64,000 bases of DNA from Sarcina ventriculi. GTDB taxonomy: Bacteria; Bacillota; Clostridia; Clostridiales; Clostridiaceae. The stretch lies in contig NZ_UAUL01000009.1 of the NCBI RefSeq assembly GCF_900456775.1, positions 62,001 through 126,000 of the forward strand, in the 5' to 3' direction. Each line of letters begins with the position of its first letter. Position 1 is the first letter of the stretch. Positions 1-8,353 of this stretch are shown piece by piece. The notes beneath the pieces were generated by a model that was not told the DNA's origin, ran no database searches, and was given only the letters and a program-made list of their open reading frames with translations. Made by a program: the position numbers and the translations under genes.

Positions 1-10
1 AACTTTATTA

Positions 11-16
11 TATAAT
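11..16 (+). promoter_or_regulatory. Likely -10 box of the tRNA-Trp promoter
   Basis: A TATAAT hexamer lies 13 bases upstream of the first tRNA base. The -35 box would lie outside or at the very edge of the window, so the promoter cannot be confirmed. Confidence 0.45.
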
Positions 17-29
17 ACATAATGTGCTT

Positions 30-104
30 AGGGGTATGGCTCAACGGTAGAGTAGTGGTCTCCAAAACCATTGGTTGTGGGTTCAAATCCTACTGCCCCT
101 GCCA
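30..104 (+). tRNA. tRNA-Trp (anticodon CCA), copy 1
   Basis: The cloverleaf can be folded by eye. A 7-bp acceptor stem joins AGGGGTA to TGCCCCT. A five-pair anticodon stem closes a seven-base loop containing CCA, and the T arm holds GTTCAAAT. A genomically encoded CCA end follows the discriminator G. It delivers tryptophan at UGG codons. Confidence 0.95.
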
Positions 105-132
105 TTTAAAATCAAATATAAAAAACTATCAT

Positions 133-207
133 AGGGGTATGGCTCAACGGTAGAGTAGTGGTCTCCAAAACCATTGGTTGTGGGTTCAAATCCTACTGCC
201 CCTGCCA
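133..207 (+). tRNA. tRNA-Trp (anticodon CCA), copy 2
   Basis: This copy is base-for-base identical to the first tRNA-Trp and lies 28 bases after it, again with an encoded CCA end. The short AT-rich spacer and the terminator that follows suggest the two are cotranscribed as a dimer and processed apart. Confidence 0.95.
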
Positions 208-208
208 A

Positions 209-244
209 TAAACTAGAAAATTTATTTTTCTAGTTTATTTTTTT
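209..244 (+). terminator. Terminator of the tRNA-Trp pair
   Basis: A hairpin with arms AAACTAGAAAA and TTTTCTAGTTT is followed by a run of T, directly behind the second tRNA. The 229 bases from here to the SASP gene are AT-rich with no further gene seen. Confidence 0.8.
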
Positions 245-473
245 GTAAAATTATATTTTATTTAATGATTTAGTATTAAAAAATTTATAATTGATATTTA
301 ATTGATAATTATAATAGAAAAAATTACCTGTAATATAAAAAAAAATAATGGGTAATATAATAGTGTAGCAAAGATAAGATATTAATTAAATAAAAAGACA
401 ATAATCTTAAATTTATTTAATAAAATATTTTTGTTATAAGATAAAAATACCAAGGCCAAAGGAGGAATTTGTT

Positions 474-656
474 ATGTCAAAAGCATTAGTTCCCGAAGCA
501 AAAAATGGATTAAAGACATTTAAAACAGAGGTAGCTAGAGAGTTAGGAGTACCATTTTCAGATTATAATGGTGATTTAACCGCTAGACAATGCGGTTCCG
601 TGGGTGGCGAAATGGTTAAAAGAATGGTAGAAGAATACGAAAGCCACTTAAAATAA
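474..656 (+). CDS. Small acid-soluble spore protein, alpha/beta type
   Basis: This 60-residue protein belongs to the alpha/beta SASP family, which coats and protects DNA in the dormant spore and is degraded by the GPR protease at germination. The N-terminal LVPEAKNGL segment, the central EVARELGVPFSDYNGDL stretch and the GSVGGEMVKRMVE motif are typical, and the length is normal. A strong ribosome binding site (AAAGGAGG) precedes the ATG. Such genes are normally read in the forespore by sigma G; no promoter was assigned here. A group I intron lies immediately downstream, apparently after the stop codon. Whether splicing changes the last codons is unknown; the C-terminal YESHLK looks like a natural end. 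Confidence 0.93.
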   Translation: MSKALVPEAKNGLKTFKTEVARELGVPFSDYNGDLTARQCGSVGGEMVKRMVEEYESHLK

Positions 657-660
657 CCTA

Positions 661-1116
661 AAAAGTGTTATACAGATGAAAAATTCTGTGAAAGAGGATG
701 AAATGACCGTAGGGGTGATTAATACCTCCCATGTTTGTAAAGAGCATGGAACGATGAAATTTTAATTTCATCTAAACTCTTTGAATTGCTGGAAGTTCCT
801 AAAGCTAACTAAACTACAACATGACCATGAAATAAGGGTGAGTGTGAAAGTTACGAAAGTAGAAAAAATTAGTTAGATAATATATGGTTAAATCCTAAGT
901 ATTATTATAATGGATAATCAGCAACTAAGCTCCGAATAGGAGAAAGCTCAACGACTATCCTTAAAAAGGAGTACATCACAAGTATGGGTGATGGAAGTGG
1001 AGAGTACCTAAAACATTAATAATTAATGAAAGGTAATGATATAGTCTGCGCTCTTGTCCGAAAGGCAGAGGTTGTTTAAACAACATTTACAAAATTGCGA
1101 TTGTAAATAAACAAAA
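661..1116 (+). ncRNA. Group I self-splicing intron (no internal ORF), boundaries approximate
   Basis: The conserved core can be paired directly. P3 joins ACTCTTT at 776-782 to AAAGGAGT at 965-972. P4 joins TTGCTG at 786-791 to CAGCAA at 919-924. P6 joins CTCC at 930-933 to GGAG at 939-942. P7 joins GACTAT at 953-958 to ATAGTC at 1041-1046. The P, Q, R and S consensus boxes are recognisable (for example AATCAGCAA and CTCAACGACTA). A P9 hairpin (about 1050-1070) and two further 3' hairpins (GTTGTTTAAACAAC at 1071-1084 and 1085-1108) follow. No homing endonuclease or transposase is encoded. The 5' splice site and P1 were not resolved; the 3' end is placed near the G at 1117 by shape only. Confidence 0.88.
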
Positions 1117-1188
1117 GTTTTTATAATAAAATAAAAAATTATTTATAATATATAATTTTTGCTGATTATAAAAACATAAACGGATATA

Positions 1189-1230
1189 CCACCAAATATT
1201 TTATAATATCATAATTATAGATATTGGTGA
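1189..1230. repeat. Imperfect inverted repeat downstream of the intron
   Basis: CACCAAATAT and ATATTGGTG face each other across a 20-odd base AT-rich loop. The role is unknown; it lies between the intron and the strong terminator-like hairpin. Confidence 0.4.
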
Positions 1231-1244
1231 AAATTAAGGTTATA

Positions 1245-1315
1245 AATTCAAATACCATTCAAAAAGGAGACTATTAAAGAAATTTTTCTTTAATAGTCTT
1301 TCTTTGTTTGAATTT
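1245..1315 (+). terminator. Long hairpin terminator behind SASP and intron
   Basis: A perfect stem of about 15 bp (AGACTATTAAAGAAA with its complement, 1268-1299) is followed by T-rich sequence. It is nested inside an outer pairing of ATTCAAA with TTTGAAT. It is the first convincing terminator behind the SASP gene, so the transcript would include the intron. Confidence 0.75.
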
Positions 1316-1419
1316 AAAATTAAATTTATTTTATGTTAATTTAATTAAAAAAAGGTGATTATTTCAATATAAATAGTATAATAATTTTATATAAACATTA
1401 AATTATTTAAGGAGGAAAA

Positions 1420-2343
1420 ATGTTAAAAAAAATAATGATGGCTATTGTTTTAATCATTCCTACTTTTTTTATTCGTTGCAATAAAGTAGAAACTGCTTTT
1501 GATACTGATTTAGAAAAAATACAAGTAGTTACATCTATAGAACCTATAAGAGAAGTAACCCAAATTATAGGGGGAGATAGGATAATCACTAAGAATATTA
1601 TTAAAAATGGTATTGATCCCCATGATTATGAACCAACAAGTAAAGATTTAATTACTTTAAATAATTCTCAAATATTTCTATATAATGGTTTGGGGATGGA
1701 GGAATGGGTAAATAAAGTAGTAGATAGTATAAAAGATATGGAGGTCGTTGTAATTAATACATCTGAAAATGTAGATGTTATAGATGAAAATGGAAATAGT
1801 ATAGATAATTATAATGAAAGCATGACAAAGAAAAAGGTAGATCCTCACATATGGCTTAGTTTAACTCAATGTAAAGTGCAAAGTTTGAATATTAAAAATG
1901 CGCTTAAAAGCATAGATTTAGAAAATAGCAATTATTACGAGGATAATTATAATGAGTTTGTTTCTAAAATAGATTCTCTTTATACGGAATATAAGGAAAA
2001 ATTTGATAGTTTAGAAAATAAAAATTTTGTAACAAGTCATACAGCTTTTGGATATCTTTGTAAGGACTTTGGGCTAAATCAAGTAAGTATTGAGGAGTTA
2101 TTTGGGGAAGGAGAAATTACTCCAAGTATGTTGAAGGATTTGGTTAATTTTTGTAAGGAAAATAATATAACAACTGTATTTATGCCTGAGGTTGCAAGTA
2201 AAAGATTATCAGAAACTTTAGCAAATGAAGCGAATGTAAAAGTTGTTAAAATTCATAGCTTAGAGAGTATACCTCAAAATTTAACTTATCTAGAAGCTAT
2301 GAGAGAGAATTTAAATATTATTTATGAAAGTCTAAGCAGATAA
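1420..2343 (+). CDS. Metal (zinc/manganese) ABC transporter substrate-binding protein, ZnuA/TroA family
   Basis: This extracytoplasmic metal-binding protein captures Zn or Mn for an ABC importer. The four expected ligands are visible at about His68 (in DPHDYEP), His143 (DPHIW), His207 (SHTAF) and Glu257 (MPEVAS), spaced as in ZnuA/TroA proteins. The N-terminus is a hydrophobic signal ending at Cys20. The lipobox reads FIRC, with an unusual Arg before the Cys, so lipid attachment is uncertain. The His-rich loop of ZnuA is absent. Length (307 residues) is normal. No permease or ATPase gene adjoins it, so its transporter must be encoded elsewhere. A GGAGG site supports the start. Confidence 0.85.
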   Translation: MLKKIMMAIVLIIPTFFIRCNKVETAFDTDLEKIQVVTSIEPIREVTQIIGGDRIITKNIIKNGIDPHDYEPTSKDLITLNNSQIFLYNGLGMEEWVNKVVDSIKDMEVVVINTSENVDVIDENGNSIDNYNESMTKKKVDPHIWLSLTQCKVQSLNIKNALKSIDLENSNYYEDNYNEFVSKIDSLYTEYKEKFDSLENKNFVTSHTAFGYLCKDFGLNQVSIEELFGEGEITPSMLKDLVNFCKENNITTVFMPEVASKRLSETLANEANVKVVKIHSLESIPQNLTYLEAMRENLNIIYESLSR

Positions 2344-2470
2344 AGATAATGTATTTAATAAGAGAGATGATTATTAAAAATCTTTCTATTTATACAAGTT
2401 AAAAATAAGGGGTAATAAGCTTTATTTAAGATTTGAAGATTAAAAAGAATTGTTAATTTAAGAGGTGTTT

Positions 2471-4258
2471 ATGCAGGATAGGGTAGCTTTTTATAATAAG
2501 AGAATTGGTTCCAAGAAATTGGAAATAGAAAAACTAAACAGAAACTATAACAGTATAAGTCTTTTAAGAATTTTAACTGTAATAAGTGCAATATTTTTTG
2601 AAGTTTTTTGTTACACAAGAAGAGATTTATTTTTTGGAATAGTATTATTTGTGCTTCACATAATATTATTTTTATTTTTAGTTAAAATTCATGAGAAAAT
2701 ATATATAAATAAAGAGAGGGTTAAAGGATTTATAGAATTAAATAAGAAAGAAATAGAGAGAATAAATGGAAAATGGAAAAGCTTTGATGATAAAGGAGAG
2801 GAATATTTAGACTTAAAGCATCCGTTTATTAATGATTTAGATATTTTTGGTAAGAATTCTTTATTTCAATGGGTTAATAATACTAAAACAACTTACGGTA
2901 GAGAATCTTTAAAAAATTTAATGATGTTTAATAATCTTCCAAGGAGAGAAGAAATTTTAGAAAGGCAAAGTTCTTTAAAGGAACTTGCTGATAAAATTGA
3001 TTTTAGACAAGAGTTAACATCAACTTTAAAAAGTGACAAAAATAAAAATGATGAAACTTTTATAGGAGATTGGGTAAAAGAGAATGATAAAAAACATATA
3101 AAATTTTTTGATTTAATTAGAATAGGAATGCCAATAATAAATGTATTAGTAATAATTTTAACTATAGTTGGCATAGGTGAGTGGATAGATATTTTAGTCA
3201 CTTTAGGGATATCGTATTATCTTTTAAAGTTTATTGATAGTGATGTAAAAAAAGGGTTGATTATTTTTGAGGATTTAAAATATAAGATTAAAACTTATGT
3301 AAAGGCTATTAAAATAATAGAAAATGAAGAATTTAAATCTAGTGAGTTGAATAAATTAAAAAGTATTTTTAAAGATAGTAATTCTTTAGCTAGTGAAGAT
3401 TTGTTAGAGCTTGAGAAGATAACTTCATGGCTTTATGATAGGCATAATGCATTTTATATAATATTAAATTGTTTATTTTTATGGGATTATCAAATGATAA
3501 AAAAATTAGAAAAATGGAAATACAAAAACAAGGATAAGTTTAATGCTTATATGGAGTGTTTAGGACAGTTTGAAGCTATGAGCTCTTTAAGCACATTGGT
3601 GTTTAATAATCCATTATGGGAAGTACCAAACATTACTGACAGTGTTTTATCTGGAAAGGACTTGACTCATCCATTATTAGGAGATGAAGCTGTTGGAAAT
3701 GATTTTTATATGGATAAAAATACTAGGGTATTATTAATTACAGGTTCAAATATGTCAGGTAAAAGTACATTTTTAAGAACAGTTGGCTTCAATATGATAT
3801 TAAGCTATTTAGGGTTAAATGTTCCTGCAAAAGAGTTTAATGTGCCTATTTTTAATATTTATACTTGTATGAGAACTGGTGATGACTTAGAAAATAATAT
3901 ATCATCTTTTTATTCTGAAATCTTAAGAGTAAAAGGTATAGTAGATGGTACAAAGAGAAATGAGAGAATATTTTTCTTGCTAGATGAGATATTTAAGGGA
4001 ACTAATTCAATAGATAGGCATGAAGGGGCTGTGGTTTTGATAAATCAACTTTTAAAGGGCGATACATTAGGTCTTGTATCAACTCATGATTTAGAACTTT
4101 GTGATATGGAAAAAAATAATGACTTTGTATCAAACTATTATTTTAAGGAATATTATAAAAACAATAAAATAATGTTTGATTACAAAATAAGGCAAGGTGT
4201 TTCTAAAACTAGAAATGCTAAATATTTAATGAAAATGGCTGGTATTGATATAGAATAA
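2471..4258 (+). CDS. Membrane-anchored MutS-family ATPase
   Basis: The C-terminal third is a MutS-type ABC ATPase. Walker A GSNMSGKST lies near residue 425, the Walker B region FFLLDEIFKGTN near 500, and the H-loop STHDLEL follows. The N-terminal half has two hydrophobic segments at about residues 30-72 and another pair near 215-252, predicting membrane anchoring. The mismatch-recognition domain and the Smr nuclease domain of MutS1 and MutS2 are absent. The start is placed at the ATG at 2471 because the ribosome binding site AGAGG (2461-2465) would overlap an alternative GTG at 2465. A related 519-residue protein is encoded at 52067. Its function is unknown; mismatch repair is not implied. 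Confidence 0.8.
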   Translation: MQDRVAFYNKRIGSKKLEIEKLNRNYNSISLLRILTVISAIFFEVFCYTRRDLFFGIVLFVLHIILFLFLVKIHEKIYINKERVKGFIELNKKEIERINGKWKSFDDKGEEYLDLKHPFINDLDIFGKNSLFQWVNNTKTTYGRESLKNLMMFNNLPRREEILERQSSLKELADKIDFRQELTSTLKSDKNKNDETFIGDWVKENDKKHIKFFDLIRIGMPIINVLVIILTIVGIGEWIDILVTLGISYYLLKFIDSDVKKGLIIFEDLKYKIKTYVKAIKIIENEEFKSSELNKLKSIFKDSNSLASEDLLELEKITSWLYDRHNAFYIILNCLFLWDYQMIKKLEKWKYKNKDKFNAYMECLGQFEAMSSLSTLVFNNPLWEVPNITDSVLSGKDLTHPLLGDEAVGNDFYMDKNTRVLLITGSNMSGKSTFLRTVGFNMILSYLGLNVPAKEFNVPIFNIYTCMRTGDDLENNISSFYSEILRVKGIVDGTKRNERIFFLLDEIFKGTNSIDRHEGAVVLINQLLKGDTLGLVSTHDLELCDMEKNNDFVSNYYFKEYYKNNKIMFDYKIRQGVSKTRNAKYLMKMAGIDIE

Positions 4259-4316
4259 TCTAGCTTATTGTATTGATAATATAACTTTAGACAAACATAT
4301 CAAAATTTGTTATAAT

Positions 4317-4343
4317 AAAAAAGCCTTTTAAAGGCTTTTTTAT
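4317..4343 (+). terminator. Terminator after the MutS-like gene
   Basis: AAAAAGCC and GGCTTTTT pair around a short TTTTAAA loop, followed by T residues. Confidence 0.8.
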
Positions 4344-4463
4344 TTATGTGAATGTATTTTAGAGAAGGATAAGTTTTAAATGGACTTGTTTTAAACTATG
4401 TGTTTATTTAAAATAAAACCTTATTAAATAAATTAATAAATATTTTTATAGGGAGATGACATT

Positions 4464-6206
4464 TTGTTTACAGATAAAGTTAAAGCTAAAGAGCATTATA
4501 TAAAAGATTTGCTAAATGATAAATTTTTATTTGATATTCCAGACTATCAAAGGGCGTATTCATGGAATAAAGATAATTTAAAGCAATTAATAGATGATAT
4601 AATGGATTCTATAGGACTAAATAAAGAAAATAATAACGTTTTTGAAGGGTATGAACCATATTTCATAGGAAGTATTGTTTTATGTTCTAAAGAGTATAAA
4701 GATGATGGTTCAGGATTATATGATGTTATAGATGGACAACAAAGACTTACATCTATAATAATACTTATTGCAACTATTAGAGATTTAACTAAAAATGAAG
4801 CATATAAAAACATATTATCATCTTTAATATACCAAAAACCTAATGAGCTTATGGGAATTAAGGAAAGCATAAGAGTTAGAGTTAGAGGAAAAGAAGCTGA
4901 ATTCTTTAAAAAATATGTTTTAACAGATGGTGGAACTGATTTAGTTAATGAGATTGATGAAAAGGAAATCTCAGAAGCAAAGCAAAATATGTTAAATGCT
5001 ATAAAGACATTTAAAGAAGTATTTGTAGATGAAAATGGAGAAGTTTTAGAATCTAAACTAGATGAATTTACAAAATATTTTTTACAAAAGGTAGTGGTTG
5101 TTGTTATAACAACAGACTCATTTACTTCAGCATTTAGATTGTTTAATGTAATAAATGCAAGGGGCTTACCTTTAACTAATGCTGATCTTTTAAAAAGTGA
5201 AAATTTAAGAGTTATAAGTGAAGATAAGAGAAATATCTATACTGATATGTGGGAAAACATAGGACAAGAATTAGGTAAGGATAAATTAGAGCAAATAATT
5301 GGCTTTATGAGGACTATGAAGCAAAATAGAAAAGCAACAGCTACTGTTTATGAAGAATTCAGTAAAAAGATATTTGTCTCTGAACCAGATTATATAGGAG
5401 TTAATTTTGTAGAGCATTTAAAAGAAATTAAAGATTTATATAATAAGTATATAAATGAAGGAAATATAGAGCTTTCAAGTAAAGACAATTCTATATACTA
5501 TCAAAATTTAGTAAGAATCATGAGAGATTTTATTCCATATGATGAATGGATGGTTGCTTTAATTAAATTTATTGAGAAATTCAAAAATGATGAAGATATA
5601 TTAGAATTCTTGAAAGTATTAGAAAAGAGAATAGTAATTGATTGGGTAAATGGAAATTCTTTTGCAGATAGATTAGCAAGGGTTTATAAGATATTAGAGG
5701 TTATAGATTCAAGCTCTTCTTTAGAAGAAATTAAAAAGTCTAATGTGTTTATAAGCGATTTAGAAAGAACTACTGCATATTTTAGAAATTCTTTAGATGA
5801 TATTGAGTTTTATAGTAAAGGAAGAATGTTAGTTCCAAAATATATTTTAATAAGACTTGATATGGAAAAAAGAAATGGTGAAATTTTAGATTATACAAAT
5901 AAAATAATGTTAGAACATATTTTACCTAGAAATGCTAAAGATGCTTATTGGACTACTAATTTTACAGTAGATGAGAGAAAAAATTGGTGTAATAAGCTTG
6001 GAAATTTAGTTATAATAAATGGAACTAAAAATACAAAATTAAATAATAAAGCTTTTGCTGAAAAAGTTGAACAATATTTAAGTAAGAAGAGCGATTTTGA
6101 AATAACTAAAGAAGTTTTAGCTCTTAATGATTGGAAAATAGAGTCTGTAGCTGGTAGACAAGAAAGTTTAATGAATAGAGCTTTAAATCTTTGGACAAAA
6201 TTCTAG
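4464..6206 (+). CDS. GmrSD-like protein: DUF262 (GmrS) N-terminus plus DUF1524 (HNH) C-terminus
   Basis: This 580-residue protein joins the two halves of the GmrSD family of modification-dependent (type IV) restriction enzymes. The DUF262 half shows IPDYQRAYSW near residue 25 and IDGQQRLTS near residue 90, the nucleotide-binding and hydrolysis motifs. The DUF1524 half shows the HNH-type nuclease motif LEHILPRN near residue 483, followed by LGNLVIING and a conserved Asn-rich stretch near 512. The start is TTG with GGGAG eight bases upstream. It is preceded by a terminator and followed by one, so it is a single-gene unit. Known relatives cleave phage DNA with modified bases; the substrate here is unknown, and a role in defence is inference. 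Confidence 0.85.
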   Translation: MFTDKVKAKEHYIKDLLNDKFLFDIPDYQRAYSWNKDNLKQLIDDIMDSIGLNKENNNVFEGYEPYFIGSIVLCSKEYKDDGSGLYDVIDGQQRLTSIIILIATIRDLTKNEAYKNILSSLIYQKPNELMGIKESIRVRVRGKEAEFFKKYVLTDGGTDLVNEIDEKEISEAKQNMLNAIKTFKEVFVDENGEVLESKLDEFTKYFLQKVVVVVITTDSFTSAFRLFNVINARGLPLTNADLLKSENLRVISEDKRNIYTDMWENIGQELGKDKLEQIIGFMRTMKQNRKATATVYEEFSKKIFVSEPDYIGVNFVEHLKEIKDLYNKYINEGNIELSSKDNSIYYQNLVRIMRDFIPYDEWMVALIKFIEKFKNDEDILEFLKVLEKRIVIDWVNGNSFADRLARVYKILEVIDSSSSLEEIKKSNVFISDLERTTAYFRNSLDDIEFYSKGRMLVPKYILIRLDMEKRNGEILDYTNKIMLEHILPRNAKDAYWTTNFTVDERKNWCNKLGNLVIINGTKNTKLNNKAFAEKVEQYLSKKSDFEITKEVLALNDWKIESVAGRQESLMNRALNLWTKF

Positions 6207-6240
6207 TTTGAGTTTAATAAGATGTAAGTAAATTTATATA

Positions 6241-6290
6241 AATGCTATATTAAAGTGGAATGTTATTCATTTTGATATAGCATTTTATTT
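6241..6290 (+). terminator. Terminator after the GmrSD-like gene
   Basis: AATGCTATAT (6241-6250) pairs with ATATAGCATT (6275-6284), and TTATTT follows. Confidence 0.75.
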
Positions 6291-6434
6291 AAAATTTACT
6301 AAAAGTAATAATTAAATAAAATATAATTAATTTTAGGGGCTTTTAGATATAATTTTTAAAAATATAAAATAAGAGTGAAAAATACCTAAATCCATGGCAT
6401 AATTATATATGTATTAATGGTGAAGGGATGTAAA

Positions 6435-7367
6435 ATGATGGGATATATAATTATTGACTTAGAGTTTAATAATATGCAGAGTATAACTAAATATTATCCT
6501 AAGATTTATGATGAATATGCGGAAATTAAAAATTTATCTATAGATAACGAGATAATAGAGATTGGGGCAGTAAAGCTTAATAAATTTATGCAAAAAATAG
6601 ATGAATATAAAACTTATATAAAACCTGAAGCATTTAAAATTTTAAATCCTAAAATAACTGAAATAACAGGAATAACAGAAAAGGATTTAGAAACAGGTAA
6701 AAATTTTAAAAGTGCAATGGATGAATTAAAAAGTTTTGTTGGAGAAAACCAAATAATATGTTCATGGGCAACAGATGATATAGTTCATATTATAGATAAT
6801 GCAAATTATCATAATTATAAAAATATACAATGGATAAAGGAATATTTAGATATACAAGAATATTGTACAAAGATATTAGCTCATAAAAAGGTGCTAAGTT
6901 TGAAAAATGCCCTAGATGAACTTAAAATAAAGGTGGATAAATCAAAACTTCATGATGCTTTAAATGATGCAAATTATACAGCAGAGGTTTTTAAAAGGCT
7001 ATATAACAATAAAATAGTAAAAAATTATATTGTAAAAGATGTATACAATATGCCATCTATAAGGATTAAAGAACTCAAAAAATATAATATAGAAAGTTAT
7101 AATATAGATTTTTTATGCCCTAAATGCAATATAGAAGTTGATAGGGAGCACCCTTTAAGGCTTTTTAGCTGGAGATTTTTATCTCTTGGAAAATGTCCAA
7201 AGTGTAATCATAAACTTTTACAAGAAGTTGTATTAAAGAAAACTTTATCTGATGAGGTGGTTTTTAATAAGGTAAATTCTATTTTAAGTGATATAGAATA
7301 TATGGATATGGATTATAAGTTTAAAAGAGCACAAAATCACAGTAATAATAAAGTAAATAAATTATAA
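6435..7367 (+). CDS. DEDDh 3'-5' exonuclease with C-terminal zinc ribbon
   Basis: The N-terminal two thirds is an RNase T/DNA polymerase III epsilon-type exonuclease. IIDLEFN near residue 8 gives the first Asp and Glu, ATDD near residue 112 the second Asp, and HDALNDA near residue 173 the His and last Asp. The C-terminus carries two CPKC knuckles near residues 228 and 254, forming a probable zinc ribbon that could bind nucleic acid or a partner. The start is set at ATG 6435 because GAAGGGA at 6422-6428 is the only good ribosome binding site and lies inside the frame that opens at 6417. It is monocistronic. It could trim RNA or DNA; the substrate cannot be read from sequence. Confidence 0.85.
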   Translation: MMGYIIIDLEFNNMQSITKYYPKIYDEYAEIKNLSIDNEIIEIGAVKLNKFMQKIDEYKTYIKPEAFKILNPKITEITGITEKDLETGKNFKSAMDELKSFVGENQIICSWATDDIVHIIDNANYHNYKNIQWIKEYLDIQEYCTKILAHKKVLSLKNALDELKIKVDKSKLHDALNDANYTAEVFKRLYNNKIVKNYIVKDVYNMPSIRIKELKKYNIESYNIDFLCPKCNIEVDREHPLRLFSWRFLSLGKCPKCNHKLLQEVVLKKTLSDEVVFNKVNSILSDIEYMDMDYKFKRAQNHSNNKVNKL

Positions 7368-7464
7368 ATTTAATATTTATTTAAAGTAAATTATCAAGAC
7401 TTATGATAGTATATAAATTGATAAACAATAAAAAGAATAAATTAAAATAGAGAAGGGATTCAAT

Positions 7465-7881
7465 ATGAATATTGCATTTTTTCTAACGCCAAAAAGCGAA
7501 GTAGTTTATGAAAATATAGATGCAAACATGCGACAAGTAATAGAGAGAATGGAACGACATGGGTATACTGCTGTTCCTATGATAGATAAAGAGGGAAGAT
7601 ATGTTGGAACATTAACAGAAGGAGATTTGCTTTGGAAGTTAAAAAACACTCCAAAATTAAATTTCCAAAATGTAAATACTGTAAAGCTTAAGGATATACC
7701 AAGGCGTGTTAGACATAAAAGTGTTTGTATAAGCGCGAATATAGAAAGTTTAATTTCCTTAGCTATATCTCAAAATTTCGTTCCTGTAATAGATGATAAT
7801 GGAATTTTTATAGGAATAATAAAAAGAAGTGATATTATAAATTATTGTTATAATAATTTATATAAAGATAAAATAAATTAA
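7465..7881 (+). CDS. CBS-domain-pair protein
   Basis: This 138-residue protein consists of two CBS motifs and little else. The first spans roughly residues 15-60 (TAVPMIDKEGRYVGTLTEGD) and the second 85-130 (FVPVIDDNGIFIGIIKRSD). Tandem CBS pairs form a Bateman module that senses adenine nucleotides. The opening segment (AFFLTPKSEVVY) resembles small stand-alone CBS proteins such as the c-di-AMP-binding DarB/CbpB of Bacilli, but that identity is a guess. GAAGGG precedes the ATG. It has no enzymatic domain, so it probably acts by binding another protein. Confidence 0.8.
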   Translation: MNIAFFLTPKSEVVYENIDANMRQVIERMERHGYTAVPMIDKEGRYVGTLTEGDLLWKLKNTPKLNFQNVNTVKLKDIPRRVRHKSVCISANIESLISLAISQNFVPVIDDNGIFIGIIKRSDIINYCYNNLYKDKIN

Positions 7882-7999
7882 ATTAATTTGCCTTTTAATA
7901 TTCAAAAATAAAAGTTTAAATAATATATTGACAATAATTATAAAATGAAATATTTTATAATTGTAATTAATAATTTTAAGGTTAAAAGGGGCGAATCTT

Positions 8000-8203
8000 A
8001 TGAGTAAAATTATTTTAGAGATAGACGGCATGGCAGGAACTCATTGTATTAATCATGTGAGAAATACACTTCTAGAATTAGATGGAGTGGATAAAGTGTC
8101 GGAGGTTGAAATTGGTAGTGCTGTACTTTATGGAGAAATTTCAGAAGATGAGATAAGGGAAGCTTTAGAAGAAGAAGGCTTTGAACTTTTAAATATTGAT
8201 TAG
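8000..8203 (+). CDS. HMA-like small protein with an altered metal-binding motif
   Basis: The 67 residues follow the beta-alpha-beta-beta-alpha-beta layout of heavy-metal-associated (CopZ-like) domains, ending in EALEEEGFELL. The usual GMTCxxC loop reads GMAGTHC, so the first Cys is replaced by Gly and only one Cys remains. Classical copper chaperoning by two thiolates is therefore unlikely. AGGGGCG lies ahead of the ATG. No P-type ATPase or CsoR-type regulator is adjacent. It could bind another ligand or act as a degenerate chaperone. Confidence 0.7.
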   Translation: MSKIILEIDGMAGTHCINHVRNTLLELDGVDKVSEVEIGSAVLYGEISEDEIREALEEEGFELLNID

Positions 8204-8353
8204 ATAATTTTTGCTGTATCGATTATGATTAAGTTTTAAAAAATGATTTTGTAATTTTTAGAATTTTTTAATAATTGATTCAGCTTTTTTCTTGTGCAAA
8301 GAAAAGTAATTATGTAAAATAAATGTATGATGTAATCTAAGGAGTTGATATTT

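Noticed and set aside
661-1116. Full IStron (group I intron plus IS605-type transposase)
   Set aside because: No TnpA or TnpB reading frame lies within or beside the intron, so only a remnant or non-autonomous form could be argued.
2465-2470. GTG at 2465 as start of the MutS-like gene
   Set aside because: It overlaps the AGAGG ribosome binding site; the ATG at 2471 is correctly spaced.
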